DNA of 64,000 bases from positions 1 to 64,000 of the forward strand of contig JAURYL010000087.1 in the NCBI GenBank assembly GCA_030653935.1, in the 5' to 3' direction. The DNA is from Pseudomonadota bacterium. GTDB taxonomy: Bacteria > Pseudomonadota > Gammaproteobacteria > Burkholderiales > Thiobacillaceae. A program made the position numbers and the translations under genes. Below are positions 43,845 through 53,583 of this stretch, piece by piece. Numbering within the stretch: position 1 is the stretch's first letter; every line of letters begins with the position of its first letter. The notes below the pieces were generated by a model. The model ran no database searches, had not been told where the DNA came from, and saw only the letters and a list, made by a program, of their open reading frames with translations.

Positions 43845-45023
43845 TCAGCGCGGGGTGCCGGGCAGCGGCGCCACCATGTAGCGCAGCCGCGTCGGCCCGC
43901 TGCTTTCACCGTCGGCTGCCCGTTCGATCCAGGCGAGGTGCAGATTGCCGGATTCGTCGAGAGCAATGGCCGGGTCGGTCTGGCGGGCCGGGCCGGAGGT
44001 TTCCGGAAAGGTGAAATCATCGCTATAGCCCCCCGGCGTCAGGCGGGAGAGCCAGATATCGGAACTGCCGTCGCGTTCATCGTCCCAGGCGATGACCAGA
44101 TCGCCGCGCCGGTTGCCTGCCGCCGCGACATGCCATTGGGCGATGGCGTCGCCAAAGCTGTCCTGGGCCTTCCTGTCCTTGGCGAAGCCGGCGCCCTCAC
44201 TCAAGGCGGCATAGACATCGTAGCCGGAGAGGAAGTCGCGCTTGTCCAGCCAGGCGGCGGCGAAGCGGTTGCCGAAGCGGGCCACGGCCGGGCGCATGGC
44301 GCCGGTGCCACGCCCCAGATCGTTTTGCGACTTGCCGGTGGGATTGCCGCTCACCCGTAGCGGCGCGCTCCAGTCGCGGCCGTTGCCGCTCTGGCTGGTG
44401 TAAATGACGGTATGGCCATGGCGACGATCTTCCCAGGCCAGCAGGAAACCGCGTTCATTGGCCACCAGTGCCGGGAAAGTCTGGTCGTCGGCGGGCGCCG
44501 CGGCATCGGCGGGTTGCGCCTTGTCGGCGTGCAAGCGCCCGTCCTTCACACGTAAGGACGCGCGCCACAGCCGTTGCCAACGCCCCGCCGGCGCGTTCCA
44601 GGCGATCTGGGCGCCTAGCGTCGGCTGCGCCGCGATGCCGGCATGGGCCCCGGCACCCAGGTTGAGGCTGGTGCCGGGGCCGTCGCGACTGGCGATGGCG
44701 GCATTGATGCCGGTTTCATCTTCCCAGGCGAGCAGAAACCGCTCATCGTCCAGAGCGGCGACGGCCGGGTCGAAACACTCGCCGCGACCCAGGGGATATT
44801 CGCGGAACGCCGTTTCAGCGCCGCCCTTCAGACCCAGATAGCAACGCGGCGCGCCGCCACGACTGTCTTCCCAGACCAGGGCGACCTGGCCACCGGCCAG
44901 CGCCAGGCTCTGACGACCGGAAGCGTCGAGATGGTGATAGGCGCCCGCCGGGGCAACCTCGATGGGCGCGGCGGCGGCAACGCCGAGGAACGCCGCCAGC
45001 GGCAAGGCATACAACCTGTTCAT
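43845..45023 (-). CDS. Exported sialidase-fold (beta-propeller) protein
   Basis: A 392-residue protein with a signal peptide (MNRLYALPLAAFLGVAAAAP). It has repeated blades with the pattern ALVWEDSRGG, FLLAWEDETG, LLAWEDRRHG, AAWLDKRD, VIAWDDERDGSSDIW and HLAWIERAAD, resembling exo-alpha-sialidase/BNR-type propellers. No sialidase catalytic set can be assigned. Its ATG overlaps the stop of the thioredoxin-like gene by 4 nt. Confidence 0.78.
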   Translation of the reverse strand: MNRLYALPLAAFLGVAAAAPIEVAPAGAYHHLDASGRQSLALAGGQVALVWEDSRGGAPRCYLGLKGGAETAFREYPLGRGECFDPAVAALDDERFLLAWEDETGINAAIASRDGPGTSLNLGAGAHAGIAAQPTLGAQIAWNAPAGRWQRLWRASLRVKDGRLHADKAQPADAAAPADDQTFPALVANERGFLLAWEDRRHGHTVIYTSQSGNGRDWSAPLRVSGNPTGKSQNDLGRGTGAMRPAVARFGNRFAAAWLDKRDFLSGYDVYAALSEGAGFAKDRKAQDSFGDAIAQWHVAAAGNRRGDLVIAWDDERDGSSDIWLSRLTPGGYSDDFTFPETSGPARQTDPAIALDESGNLHLAWIERAADGESSGPTRLRYMVAPLPGTPR

Positions 45024-45511
45024 GGTTTGCTCCCAAGAAACTCCAGCAACGTCTGTTGCCGATAATGGCCGCCACGCACATAACGGTCGTAATCCTGGAA
45101 ATCCGCCACCGTCTTGAAGCCGGGAATCTTGGCGATCACCCGGCCTTCCGGCGTCATGAACACGAACAGCGGCGTCGCGAAGGCGCCCAGACGCGCGCCC
45201 AGTTCGCCCTCGGTCAAACGCTCGCCGCTGGGTAGGCGAATGCGCTTGCCACCCTCGGCATCGACATAGATCAGCGCGTAATTTTCCGTGAGCAGCTGCT
45301 TCAACCCCGGGTCGGTAAAAGTCTTGCGATTGACGTGGTCGCACCAAGCACAACCGTAACGGCCAAAGTAGAGCAGGATCGGCTTGCCCGCCTCGCGCGC
45401 TTGCGCCATACCGGCGTCATGAGCGACGAAGGGGTAGCCCGGCGGCGGATCGGCCAGGCCGGGCATGGACAGAAGCAGCAGAAAGCAGGCGAGGTACGCG
45501 CGCAAGCCCAT
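45020..45511 (-). CDS. Exported thioredoxin-fold protein with CAWC motif
   Basis: A 163-residue protein with a signal peptide (MGLRAYLACFLLLLSMPGLA) and a thioredoxin_7/SoxW-like domain; the active site is GCAWC (Cys54, Cys57) and the cis-Pro lies in AFATPLFVF. The start is supported by GGAGA. It is coupled to the propeller gene downstream. Confidence 0.88.
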   Translation of the reverse strand: MGLRAYLACFLLLLSMPGLADPPPGYPFVAHDAGMAQAREAGKPILLYFGRYGCAWCDHVNRKTFTDPGLKQLLTENYALIYVDAEGGKRIRLPSGERLTEGELGARLGAFATPLFVFMTPEGRVIAKIPGFKTVADFQDYDRYVRGGHYRQQTLLEFLGSKP

Positions 45512-45662
45512 GAGTCGTCTCCAGATAAAAAAATGCGGATGCGCGATTCTGCGCGCCAACGCCTCACTTGGAACATGGCACAAGTGTGCGGCGACAGAAC
45601 ATTGAGGACGCGCGATATTTCCCCTGCTTCGGGGATACCGGCCAAGCCGTCGATGCGGAACA

Positions 45663-47495
45663 ATGGCGCCCATGCGTCGGCTCCTGATCCTGCTCTGCTG
45701 TTTTCTTTCGCTACCCGCGTTCGCGCATCACGCGTACGAGCTTTGGCAAGCCGATTTCATCCTCGTCGACAGCGCGACACCGCCCGCCGCGAGCGACCCG
45801 CGCTGGCGCCCGGTTAGCTTGCCGCATTACCTGATGCGCGAGGATGCAAGCGCCACCGGTGGCTGGTTTCGTTTCCGCGTCCACGCCGCATCCGCCCCTG
45901 TCGAGCCACAGGCGATCTATGTCTGGTGGCTCAACCTCAATGCCGCGTTCTATTTCAATGGCGACTTTCTCGGCGATGGCGGCCGCTTCGACGAGCCGAT
46001 CTCGCGCAACTGGAACAAACCGTTCCTCTACCTCCTGCCCAATCAAGGTTGGCGAAACGGTGAAAACGAAATTCTCATCCGGATCAAGAGCGATCCCGGC
46101 TGGGGGGTGCTGTCGCCGATCGAAATCGGCCCGTTCAGCCACCTGCGCGAGGATTACGAGCTGCGCCGTCTGCTCCAGGTCTCCATCACGCGCGGCCTGA
46201 CCCTGACCCTGCTGCTCGCCGCCACCCTGGTGCTGGCGGTGTGGTGGCGGCGCCGGCACGACCCGCAATATCTCTGGTTCGGCATCGCCTGCCTGATGTG
46301 GACCGTGTTTTCCTTCTACCTGGTGGTCCGCGACCCGCCCATGCCGGGACCCTTGTTCCGCTCGCTGTCGCACTTCGCCATGGATGTCTGGGCGGTCTGC
46401 CTGGCGCTGTTCGTGCAGCATTACCTGGAGCAGCGAAAACCCCGCCTGGAACGGGCTCTGCTCGCCTACCTGGTGCTGGCGGCCAGCCTGACCGCCTGGC
46501 CGGGAATCTGGCCGGGCTACGCCTACCTGTTCAATCACAGCCTGGGCTTTCTCATCCTCTGCGGCCTCGCCTGGCAGGTATTCCGCCACAGCCAGGCGAG
46601 CCATTGGCGCGAGCACTACCTGCTCGGCCTCGCGCTCGTCACCCTGGTGCTGTCCGGCGTGCACGACCTGCTGGTGGGTGTGCCTTACGACTGGTTGCCG
46701 TCGGATTTCGCGCGCATCCGACTCAAATACCATTTCGTTTCCATGCACTACGCCGCGCCGGTGGTGTTGTTGTTTCTCATCGGCCACCTCGGGCGGCGCT
46801 TCGCCGAAGCCCTCACCCGGGCGGAATCCTTCAACCGCGAACTGGAGTCGCGGGTCGAGATGAGCGCGCGCGCGCTGCTGGCGAGCTATCAAAGCCGCGC
46901 ACTGCTGGAACGGGAAACCGCGGCCGCCGATGAACGCGAACGCATCTACCGCGACCTGCACGACGACATCGGCGCCAAGCTGCTCTCGCTCGCCATCCGC
47001 GCGAAGACGCCGCAGGACACCGACATCGCCCGCTCGGCGCTACAAGACCTGCGCGATGTGGTGTCGCGCTCGGCTCAGGCCGACGCGCCCCTGGGCGACC
47101 TGCTCGCCGACTGGCGCGCCGAAATCGTCGGCCGTTGCGCGCCGGCCAACGTCCAACTGGACTGGGATCAGCCGGAAGACCTGCCCGAACGCAGCCTGAC
47201 CGCCGCCGAGGCATTGAACCTCGGGCGCATCCTGCGCGAAGCGGTCTCCAACGTCCTGCGCCATGCCGGCGCTCACGCCTTGGCGATCAATGTCCGCTTC
47301 GCCGATGGGCGCTACCAGGTCTCCCTGGAGGACGACGGCCATGGCACGCCGCGCTCACCGGGACGCGGCATGCGCAACATGCAGGCGCGAGCCGGGCAGT
47401 TGGGCGGCGAGATCGACTGGACCTGGGAAGAACGCGGCTGCCGGGTGCTGTTGCGGTTCCCGGGCGAGGGAACCGGCGCCGCCGCCACGGCCTGA
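45663..47495 (+). CDS. Membrane sensor histidine kinase of the NarL/DegS group
   Basis: A 610-residue sensor with a signal peptide, an extracellular jelly-roll-like domain (residues about 25-175), seven predicted TM segments (about 178-395; 7TMR-DISM-like), then a coiled coil and HisKA_3 domain with the phospho-His in RDLHDDIGAKL (His433) and an HATPase domain with EAVSNVLRHA and GRGMRNMQARA. The likely partner is the LuxR-type regulator at 49126. A second ATG at 45672 is possible. Confidence 0.9.
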   Translation: MAPMRRLLILLCCFLSLPAFAHHAYELWQADFILVDSATPPAASDPRWRPVSLPHYLMREDASATGGWFRFRVHAASAPVEPQAIYVWWLNLNAAFYFNGDFLGDGGRFDEPISRNWNKPFLYLLPNQGWRNGENEILIRIKSDPGWGVLSPIEIGPFSHLREDYELRRLLQVSITRGLTLTLLLAATLVLAVWWRRRHDPQYLWFGIACLMWTVFSFYLVVRDPPMPGPLFRSLSHFAMDVWAVCLALFVQHYLEQRKPRLERALLAYLVLAASLTAWPGIWPGYAYLFNHSLGFLILCGLAWQVFRHSQASHWREHYLLGLALVTLVLSGVHDLLVGVPYDWLPSDFARIRLKYHFVSMHYAAPVVLLFLIGHLGRRFAEALTRAESFNRELESRVEMSARALLASYQSRALLERETAAADERERIYRDLHDDIGAKLLSLAIRAKTPQDTDIARSALQDLRDVVSRSAQADAPLGDLLADWRAEIVGRCAPANVQLDWDQPEDLPERSLTAAEALNLGRILREAVSNVLRHAGAHALAINVRFADGRYQVSLEDDGHGTPRSPGRGMRNMQARAGQLGGEIDWTWEERGCRVLLRFPGEGTGAAATA

Positions 47496-47528
47496 GAGAC
47501 TGTGAAGAAATGCCAGCGCCCGAAAAAA

Positions 47529-47628
47529 CCGTCATTCCCGCGCAGGCGGGAATCCAGTTCGTAGGGCTGATTTCTTTGAAAATCAATCAGATGAACAACC
47601 TGGATTCCCGCATGCGCGGGAATGACGG
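47529..47628. repeat. Inverted pair of ATTCCC-N8-GGGAAT (dRS3-like) repeats
   Basis: Two 20-bp ATTCCC-N8-GGGAAT units (47534-47553 and 47604-47623) sit in arms of 29 bp that match with one mismatch, separated by 42 bp. The unit has the form of the Neisseria dRS3 repeat and is widespread in proteobacteria. Confidence 0.8.
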
Positions 47629-47733
47629 CAGGTTTTCCACCGGTTTCAATTAATTCACAGCCTCTGAGCCGGAATGCCGTGGTTGAACGCCCGCCCGTCA
47701 ACATCTGACCCCAGGCGAGGCGCCGTGGTTACC

Positions 47734-47791
47734 GTAGGGGCGGGCTTGCCCGCGAACTGCCATAGTCAATCGCGGGCAAGCCCGCTCCTAC
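47734..47791. repeat. REP-like palindrome, second copy (GCGGGCTTGCCCGCGA family)
   Basis: GTAGGGGCGGGCTTGCCCGCGA and its near-complement TCGCGGGCAAGCCCGCTCCTAC bracket 14 bp. It is related to 18271-18328. Together with the dRS3-like pair it fills the 338-bp gap 47496-47833, in which I see no gene. Confidence 0.78.
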
Positions 47792-47833
47792 CGCGAGGCC
47801 AACCACGAGGCCAACCGCGTGACCCAAGCTGAA

Positions 47834-49045
47834 TCAGAACGGCAGCGTCACCGTCAGATAGACAGTGTCCGGCGCCGAGGTGTTCTTCGCCGCCAGAGTC
47901 GTCGCCGCCACCAGGGAAACCAACAGCGGCGCCTTGTGTTCGCCGCGCAAATAGCCGGGAATGCCATTCCAGCTCACCCCCAGATAGCCCAGCAGAAAGT
48001 TGAAATCGGTATTGGCTTCGAGGCCGGAGACATCCTGCCCGCTGGGTGAGTGGTAGTCGTCGCGGCCGCCACGCGCATATTCCAGGCGCCCGGAAAACCG
48101 CCAGGGGCCTTGCGAATAGCCGGCCTCGGCGGTGAACTCAATGGGGTCGGTGCGGTCGCGGCGCAGGCGCTCGCGGCGGCTGGCCGGCACCAGCAACTCG
48201 TTTTCCGAGCGCGCCCGCGCGGTCACGTGGTCGGCAAGCTGGATGGTGTATTGCGCCGAGAGCAGCAAGTCCCAGCGTTCGGACAATTTCCGGGTGTGCA
48301 GCACGCCGAGCAGGATGTCGTTGGTGCTGTCGGCCAAGGTCATCTGCATCAGATCGTCGGGATCGGCCTCCTTGGCGACACCAAAACGCAGGCTGGGCGC
48401 GAACACCGTGGCGTGGTGTTCGCCCTTGTCGAAGCGCCAGCGCAGACCGATCAAGGGGTCCAGCGGGCTGTGCCAGGAGCTCGATTGCACGCGTTTGTAG
48501 CCGTAAGTACCGGTAAGCAGCGCCTGCACCTCCTCGGCGCCGGTGGCGGGCGTGCCGGGTGGCAGCAGGGCCAGCGGCAGGAAAGGGGGAGATGGAAGGC
48601 CGGTGGCACCCAGGTTCGAGCCGGAGACAGACACCTCGACCCGATTCTCCGCGACGCCGTAGCCCACCTGGAAGCCCACCGTCACATCCTCGGCCAGGCC
48701 GTAGCCGATGGTCAGGCGGGTCTGCTGGCCGCTCATGCGCGAAGACAGATCGGTCGTGCCCAGAGTGGCACCCGGCCCCAGCGGCGCCAATGCAGGAAAC
48801 AGCGCTGCGTTCAGGTTCAGACCGTCGTAATTCGAGCCCAGCGCCCGACGCTCGCCGTCGCGGCCGAACTCCTCGCTCGCCCGGATGCCCCGCGTTTCCA
48901 GGCGTACCGCCGCGCGCGCCCTGGGCAACATGTCGGCGCCAAAAGCGCCCGGCGCGGCGAGATCCTGGGCGTTGGCGGGAAGGGCTGCGAGCAGCGTGAT
49001 AAAACCGAGGACAGGACGAGACAAACCAACAGGAGGACGGGGCAT
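47834..49045 (-). CDS. Outer-membrane beta-barrel protein
   Basis: A 403-residue protein with a signal peptide (cleavage near ALPANA) and a C-terminal Phe after an amphipathic strand (TVYLTVTLPF), the signature of outer-membrane barrels. Alternating strands such as TRLTIGYGLAEDVTVGFQVGYGV recall the phenol MetA/transporter-like family. No substrate can be assigned. It lies between a sensor kinase and a response regulator and may be their target. Start supported by AAGGA. Confidence 0.78.
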   Translation of the reverse strand: MPRPPVGLSRPVLGFITLLAALPANAQDLAAPGAFGADMLPRARAAVRLETRGIRASEEFGRDGERRALGSNYDGLNLNAALFPALAPLGPGATLGTTDLSSRMSGQQTRLTIGYGLAEDVTVGFQVGYGVAENRVEVSVSGSNLGATGLPSPPFLPLALLPPGTPATGAEEVQALLTGTYGYKRVQSSSWHSPLDPLIGLRWRFDKGEHHATVFAPSLRFGVAKEADPDDLMQMTLADSTNDILLGVLHTRKLSERWDLLLSAQYTIQLADHVTARARSENELLVPASRRERLRRDRTDPIEFTAEAGYSQGPWRFSGRLEYARGGRDDYHSPSGQDVSGLEANTDFNFLLGYLGVSWNGIPGYLRGEHKAPLLVSLVAATTLAAKNTSAPDTVYLTVTLPF

Positions 49046-49125
49046 TATTTTTTTCCTTCTTTCCCCCTGATTCGGGGATGTCGACAAGACATGAATGCGG
49101 GTATTTTCTGCCCCAGGAGGACATT

Positions 49126-49752
49126 ATGAAAACCTGTCTATTACTTGAGGATGTACCCGAGGCGAGCGATTGGCTCGCCCGCGCCGTGGCCGCCAGTTTC
49201 CCGGGTATCGAAGTCGCCACGACCGCCAGCCTGGCGGAAGCACGTGCCTGGATCGGGGGCCACCCGGCGCCGGATATCGCCCTCGTCGACCTGGGCCTGC
49301 CTGACGGCAACGGCGTCGACTTCATCGCCGAACTCAACCAGCGCGCCCCCCAATGTGTGTGCGTGGTGGCGAGCATTTTCGACGACAACCAGCACATCTT
49401 CCCGGCCCTGCGCGCCGGCGCCCAGGGCTATCTGCTGAAGGACCAGGGCCAGGAAGCGATCACCGAACTGCTGCAAGGCATCATCGCCGGCCGGCCACCC
49501 CTGTCGCCGGCCGTGGCGCGCAAACTGCTCAATCACTTCCACGTCATCCCGGAGCCCGCCACCAATCTCACCGAACGCGAAACCGAAGTCTTGCGCTTGA
49601 TCGCGCGTGGCCTCACCACGGCGGAGGTGGCGCGTCTGCTCAACATCAGCGTCAACACCGTGCCCTCCTACGTGAAGGAAATCTACCGCAAGCTCAACGT
49701 TTCCTCGCGCGCCGAGGCGGCGCTGACAGCGCGCAATATGGGTTTGGCCTGA
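49126..49752 (+). CDS. NarL/LuxR-family response regulator
   Basis: A 208-residue two-domain regulator. The receiver domain has the phospho-acceptor Asp55 in LVDLGLPDG and a Lys in LLKDQG; the C-terminal LuxR domain has LTERETEVLRLIARGLTTAEVARLLNISVNTV. One residue differs from the common GYLxKxx pattern only slightly. Start supported by AGGAGG at 49114. It is divergent from the outer-membrane gene and pairs with the kinase at 45663. Confidence 0.95.
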   Translation: MKTCLLLEDVPEASDWLARAVAASFPGIEVATTASLAEARAWIGGHPAPDIALVDLGLPDGNGVDFIAELNQRAPQCVCVVASIFDDNQHIFPALRAGAQGYLLKDQGQEAITELLQGIIAGRPPLSPAVARKLLNHFHVIPEPATNLTERETEVLRLIARGLTTAEVARLLNISVNTVPSYVKEIYRKLNVSSRAEAALTARNMGLA

Positions 49753-49924
49753 GCAAGCCGGCAAGCCCTCCCCCCCCTGAACAGGGGATTACCTCTCTAT
49801 CGTCCCCCCGTTAGATTCGCCCCATGGACGCTTGCTCTCGGCAAGCCGGCCTTTCCCGGGACGATGATCGTCCTGACGTTCCACCGAGCTCGATTCACGG
49901 GCTCTTCTGGCAAGGGGTGATCTT

Positions 49925-51274
49925 ATGCGTACTTTTCTTGATATTTTCAAAGGCTGGCTGAGCCTGCTGGCCTTGGCCGTGGTGTTGACGGGTTGTGGCG
50001 GCGGCGACGGTGGCACGGCCTCGACTTCGATCAGCGGCACGGCCGCGACCGGCGCGGCCTTGACCGGCACGATCGAACTAGTGGATGCCAATGGGGTCGT
50101 CAGAAGTAATCAGCCCATTCTCGCGGGTGGCGCCTTTACGATCGACACTACCGGGCTCGCGCCGCCCTTCATCCTGCGCGCCACGGGGAGCGGCAACGAC
50201 GCCGGCATCATCCTTTACTCACTCGCGGATGGTGTGACGGGCATCTTCAACATCACCCCCCTGACCCAACTGGCCGTTGAACTGCTGCGGCAGAGGATCG
50301 GAGGCGGTGCGCCCGTCGACTTGGCCGGCATGTTCGCGAACTGGAACGCGCATGTCGACCCTGACCAACTAGCCACAATGCAAGCTTGGCTGCTGCAAGC
50401 CCAGGCGACCATCAACGCCAACTTGCAGCAACAATTCACCGACGCGGGCCTGACCCCGGCCAACTTCGACTTCTTGCGCACCGCTTTCGTGCCGAACCAG
50501 CAGGGCCTCGACGCGGTTCTGGATTTGATCAGCGGCCTGACTATTGCTGGCAATACGATCACGATGAACGTCGGCGGCAATCCGTTCAACTTCAACATCA
50601 ACATCGATATCGCCGGTTTCACCATTGGCGGTGGCAATGCGGGCGGCGGCGGTGGCGCCGGCGTCCTGACTTGCGACACGAGCCTGTTCCAACCCAACGC
50701 CGTGCACGCGGCGAGCGCGCAGGAACTGACCAGCTTTGCCGGCAACTACACCGGCGACCTCTACACCGACGACGGCGCCGGCAATTTCACCCCCAGCGCC
50801 GGCACCGCCGCATTCGACGCCAACGGCGTGCTGACGTTGAACGGCCAGGCGAAAACCGCTACGTCGATCTGCGTCGACAACGTGGCGGGTCTGTACGGCG
50901 CCGTGCTCTATGTCCACTTCGCCGATGGCCATGTTGACTTGTTCGCCAACGACACCTTCTCCGGCTCCATCAGCGCCCCGGCGGGCGGTGGCGGCGCGGC
51001 CGGCAGCCTGACCCTGAGCATCATGATCAGTGGCGTGGCCGCAGCCGACATCAACATCAACGGCGTCACCAAGCCCACCACCCAGGCCGAGTTCTGCGCC
51101 GACATGACCAGCAACTCCAGCACTTCGCTGAGTAACGCGCTCGGCGCGGTCGGCACTTTCACGATCAACAGCTGCTCGTACAACGGCTCGGTCGGCAATG
51201 TCTCGGCGACGCTGGCCATCGTCAACCCGATTGCGATGAACGTCCCCTACAGCGTGGTCTACACCTACAACTGA
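49925..51274 (+). CDS. Large Gly/Asn/Thr-rich lipoprotein
   Basis: A 449-residue predicted lipoprotein: lipobox LTGC with Cys24 after a hydrophobic helix, then a Gly/Thr/Ser-rich beta region (GTAATGAALTGTIELVDANG, a carboxypeptidase-regulatory-like repeat), a helical section (about 115-200), a Gly-rich linker and a C-terminal beta domain with six Cys in total. I do not recognise it. It may be displayed on the cell surface. Confidence 0.72.
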   Translation: MRTFLDIFKGWLSLLALAVVLTGCGGGDGGTASTSISGTAATGAALTGTIELVDANGVVRSNQPILAGGAFTIDTTGLAPPFILRATGSGNDAGIILYSLADGVTGIFNITPLTQLAVELLRQRIGGGAPVDLAGMFANWNAHVDPDQLATMQAWLLQAQATINANLQQQFTDAGLTPANFDFLRTAFVPNQQGLDAVLDLISGLTIAGNTITMNVGGNPFNFNINIDIAGFTIGGGNAGGGGGAGVLTCDTSLFQPNAVHAASAQELTSFAGNYTGDLYTDDGAGNFTPSAGTAAFDANGVLTLNGQAKTATSICVDNVAGLYGAVLYVHFADGHVDLFANDTFSGSISAPAGGGGAAGSLTLSIMISGVAAADININGVTKPTTQAEFCADMTSNSSTSLSNALGAVGTFTINSCSYNGSVGNVSATLAIVNPIAMNVPYSVVYTYN

Positions 51275-51401
51275 TCGGCAAGGCCATAACAAGTTGAACG
51301 TAAACGGCGCCGCGAGGCGCCGTTCTCGTTTGTGCGCCAAGGCGGGAAGCGTCACATCGCTGGTCTACAATGCCCCCGTTACCGGCATCGAGACAGCTCC
51401 C

Positions 51402-52109
51402 ATGCGCATCCCCCTCTTCCTCCTGGCTCTCCTGCTGCTTGGCGGCTGTGCCGGCCAGAACATTCAGCGCAAGGACGGCAGCAACAGCGCACGCGAGTTT
51501 TCCGTGGGCAACCTGGCGAAAAGCGACATCGACATCGCCAGTGAACTGGCCCAGCGCGAAGCCTTGAAAAGCCTCAAAGTGCTGACCGACAAACTCTACA
51601 AACGCAACCCGCAGGAATACCGCAAGGCGGGCATGGAATCGGTCGAGGCGGCGACCGCGCGTCTGTTCGACGAAGTGCCGAAATGGCCACAGTCGCATTT
51701 GTCCAAACTCAACTGGGAGGAGAGTTTCAAGCTCACCTTCCTGGAGGGCTACACCGGTGATCGCGTCTATGCCTTCATGAGCGCGCTCACCAGCATGGTG
51801 ATGGCCTCCTACAACCACAAGAGCCAGTTCTACGTCACCGAAGAGCTCTCCGCGCAGAAGCTCTACAACAGCGCCCGCAACATCGAGGTCGCGGTGTGGA
51901 AGCTGTCCAACGCCAAACTGCCCTCCGGGGCCAGGTATCTGGTCAGCAATACACTGGATGGCGACATCCCCAATCTCAGCTTCGAACGCGAATTCGGCAA
52001 GCTCATCGCCGACCAGGATCTGATCGCCCTGCTCATCGAGGATCGCGGCAACCGCGCCATCTCGCGCACCCTCCAGGGTGTGGCTTCATTCGTCTTTCTG
52101 CCTATCTGA
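51402..52109 (+). CDS. Lipoprotein of unknown function
   Basis: A 235-residue lipoprotein with lipobox LGGC (Cys16) after MRIPLFLLALLL. The mature part is helical, with MASYNHKSQFYVTEELSAQKLYNSARN, and ends in a hydrophobic segment. Similar proteins occur in betaproteobacteria as conserved hypotheticals. The start at the lipoprotein signal is preferred to the longer open frame. Confidence 0.75.
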   Translation: MRIPLFLLALLLLGGCAGQNIQRKDGSNSAREFSVGNLAKSDIDIASELAQREALKSLKVLTDKLYKRNPQEYRKAGMESVEAATARLFDEVPKWPQSHLSKLNWEESFKLTFLEGYTGDRVYAFMSALTSMVMASYNHKSQFYVTEELSAQKLYNSARNIEVAVWKLSNAKLPSGARYLVSNTLDGDIPNLSFEREFGKLIADQDLIALLIEDRGNRAISRTLQGVASFVFLPI

Positions 52110-52152
52110 TGCACGCACGGTGGCCACTGCCGAAAATCTCACCGAAGCGTAG

Positions 52153-52225
52153 GTAGGTTGGGCAAAGCGAAGCGTGCCCAACATGGCGACGGGTTGTTGG
52201 GCACGCTTCGCTTTGCCCAACCTAC
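52153..52225. repeat. 30-bp perfect inverted repeat, GTAGGTTGGGCAAAGCG family, copy 1
   Basis: The left arm (52153-52182) and right arm (52196-52225) are exact complements of 30 bp with 13 bp between. A second member is at 56896-56968. It could also act as a transcription terminator after the lipoprotein gene. Confidence 0.85.
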
Positions 52226-52273
52226 GACTGTTTATCTGAGCGGCCTGCACAAGCCAATCCACAGGAGCAAATC

Positions 52274-53062
52274 ATGGCTATGGATGTAATCGACTACGAC
52301 ATTTTCGGCGACGACATGCAGTATGTGGAGGTCGAACTAGACCCCGGCGAGGCCGCCATCGGCGAGGCCGGCATGATGATGTTCATGCAGGACGGCATCG
52401 AATTCGAGACCATTTTCGGCGACGGTTCCGCCGCTCAGTCCGGTCTGCTCGGCAAGCTGATGGGCGCCGGCAAGCGCCTGCTCACCGGTGAATCGTTGTT
52501 CACCACCGTCTATTCCAATCAAGCCGGAGGCAAGCGCCGCGTCGCCTTCTCGGCGCCCTACCCCGGCAAGATCGTACCGGTCGATCTGGCGCAAGCCGGC
52601 GGCACCCTGATCTGCCAGAAGGATGCCTTTTTGTGCGCGGCCAAGGGCGTCAGCCTCGGCATCGCCTTTCAGCGCCGCCTCGGCGTCGGTTTCTTCGGTG
52701 GCGAGGGTTTCATCCTGCAAAAGCTTGAAGGCGACGGTATGGCCTTTTTCCATGCCGGCGGCACCCTCGCGGAAAAGACCCTGGCGCCGGGCGAAACCCT
52801 CCGGGTCGATACCGGCTGCGTCGCCGCCCTGCAACCCTCGGTGGATTTCGACATCCAGTTCGTCGGCAATGTGAAGACCGCGCTATTCGGCGGCGAGGGG
52901 CTGTTCCTGGCGCGGCTCACCGGCCCCGGCAAGGTCTGGCTGCAATCGCTGCCGTTCTCGCGCCTGGCCAATCGCGTTCTCGCGGCGGCGCCGCAGGCCG
53001 GCAACAAGCAGGTCGGCGAAGGCGGGCTGCTGGGGGGCTTTCTCAATGGCGATAAAAACTGA
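52274..53062 (+). CDS. AIM24/TIGR00266 family protein
   Basis: A 262-residue beta-rich protein of the TIGR00266/AIM24 family. It is marked by repeated [69 protein letters not shown] and [22 protein letters not shown], three similar layers of strands. Start with AGGAG. Function unknown; the family is linked to envelope and mitochondrial inner-membrane organisation. Confidence 0.92.
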   Translation: MAMDVIDYDIFGDDMQYVEVELDPGEAAIGEAGMMMFMQDGIEFETIFGDGSAAQSGLLGKLMGAGKRLLTGESLFTTVYSNQAGGKRRVAFSAPYPGKIVPVDLAQAGGTLICQKDAFLCAAKGVSLGIAFQRRLGVGFFGGEGFILQKLEGDGMAFFHAGGTLAEKTLAPGETLRVDTGCVAALQPSVDFDIQFVGNVKTALFGGEGLFLARLTGPGKVWLQSLPFSRLANRVLAAAPQAGNKQVGEGGLLGGFLNGDKN

Positions 53063-53130
53063 TTCGCGTCACAAGCCGGTCACATGCAGCCGCTAAGCTG
53101 CCGGGCTTTTCATCGCAACCGGATAGGACA

Positions 53131-53583
53131 ATGGACCTGATACTCTGGCGCCACGCCGACGCCCAGGACGGCGAGCAAGACATGGCGCGGCCCTTGACCA
53201 GCAAGGGCCGCAAACAGGCCGAGCGGATGGCTGCCTGGCTGAATGCGCAACTGCCCAAGGACACGCTTATTCTGGCGAGCCCGGCCAAGCGCACCCGCGA
53301 AACCGCCGACGCCCTGAAACGCGACTACAAGGTGGACAAACTCCTGGTACCAGGCGCCGAGGCCGCGCATCTGCTGGCGGCTGCCGGCTGGCCCGACGCT
53401 TCCGGCGCGGTGCTGGTGATTGGGCATCAGCCCACCCTGGGAGAAGCGGCCAGCCTGCTGCTGTTCGGCGAAACCCGCCCCCTCAGCCTCAAGAAAGGCG
53501 GGCTGATCTGGCTGACCAACCGGGTGCGCGGCGAAATGCCGCAAACCGTGATCAAGGCGGCGATGACGGCGGAGATGCTGTAG
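53131..53583 (+). CDS. sixA: Phosphohistidine phosphatase SixA-like
   Basis: A 150-residue histidine phosphatase with the catalytic RHADAQD (His8) near the N terminus, SPAKRTRETAD and LVIGHQPTLGEAA with the second His. SixA removes phosphate from phospho-His in HPt domains. It is convergent with a CheA-containing operon, which has an HPt domain. Confidence 0.93.
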   Translation: MDLILWRHADAQDGEQDMARPLTSKGRKQAERMAAWLNAQLPKDTLILASPAKRTRETADALKRDYKVDKLLVPGAEAAHLLAAAGWPDASGAVLVIGHQPTLGEAASLLLFGETRPLSLKKGGLIWLTNRVRGEMPQTVIKAAMTAEML

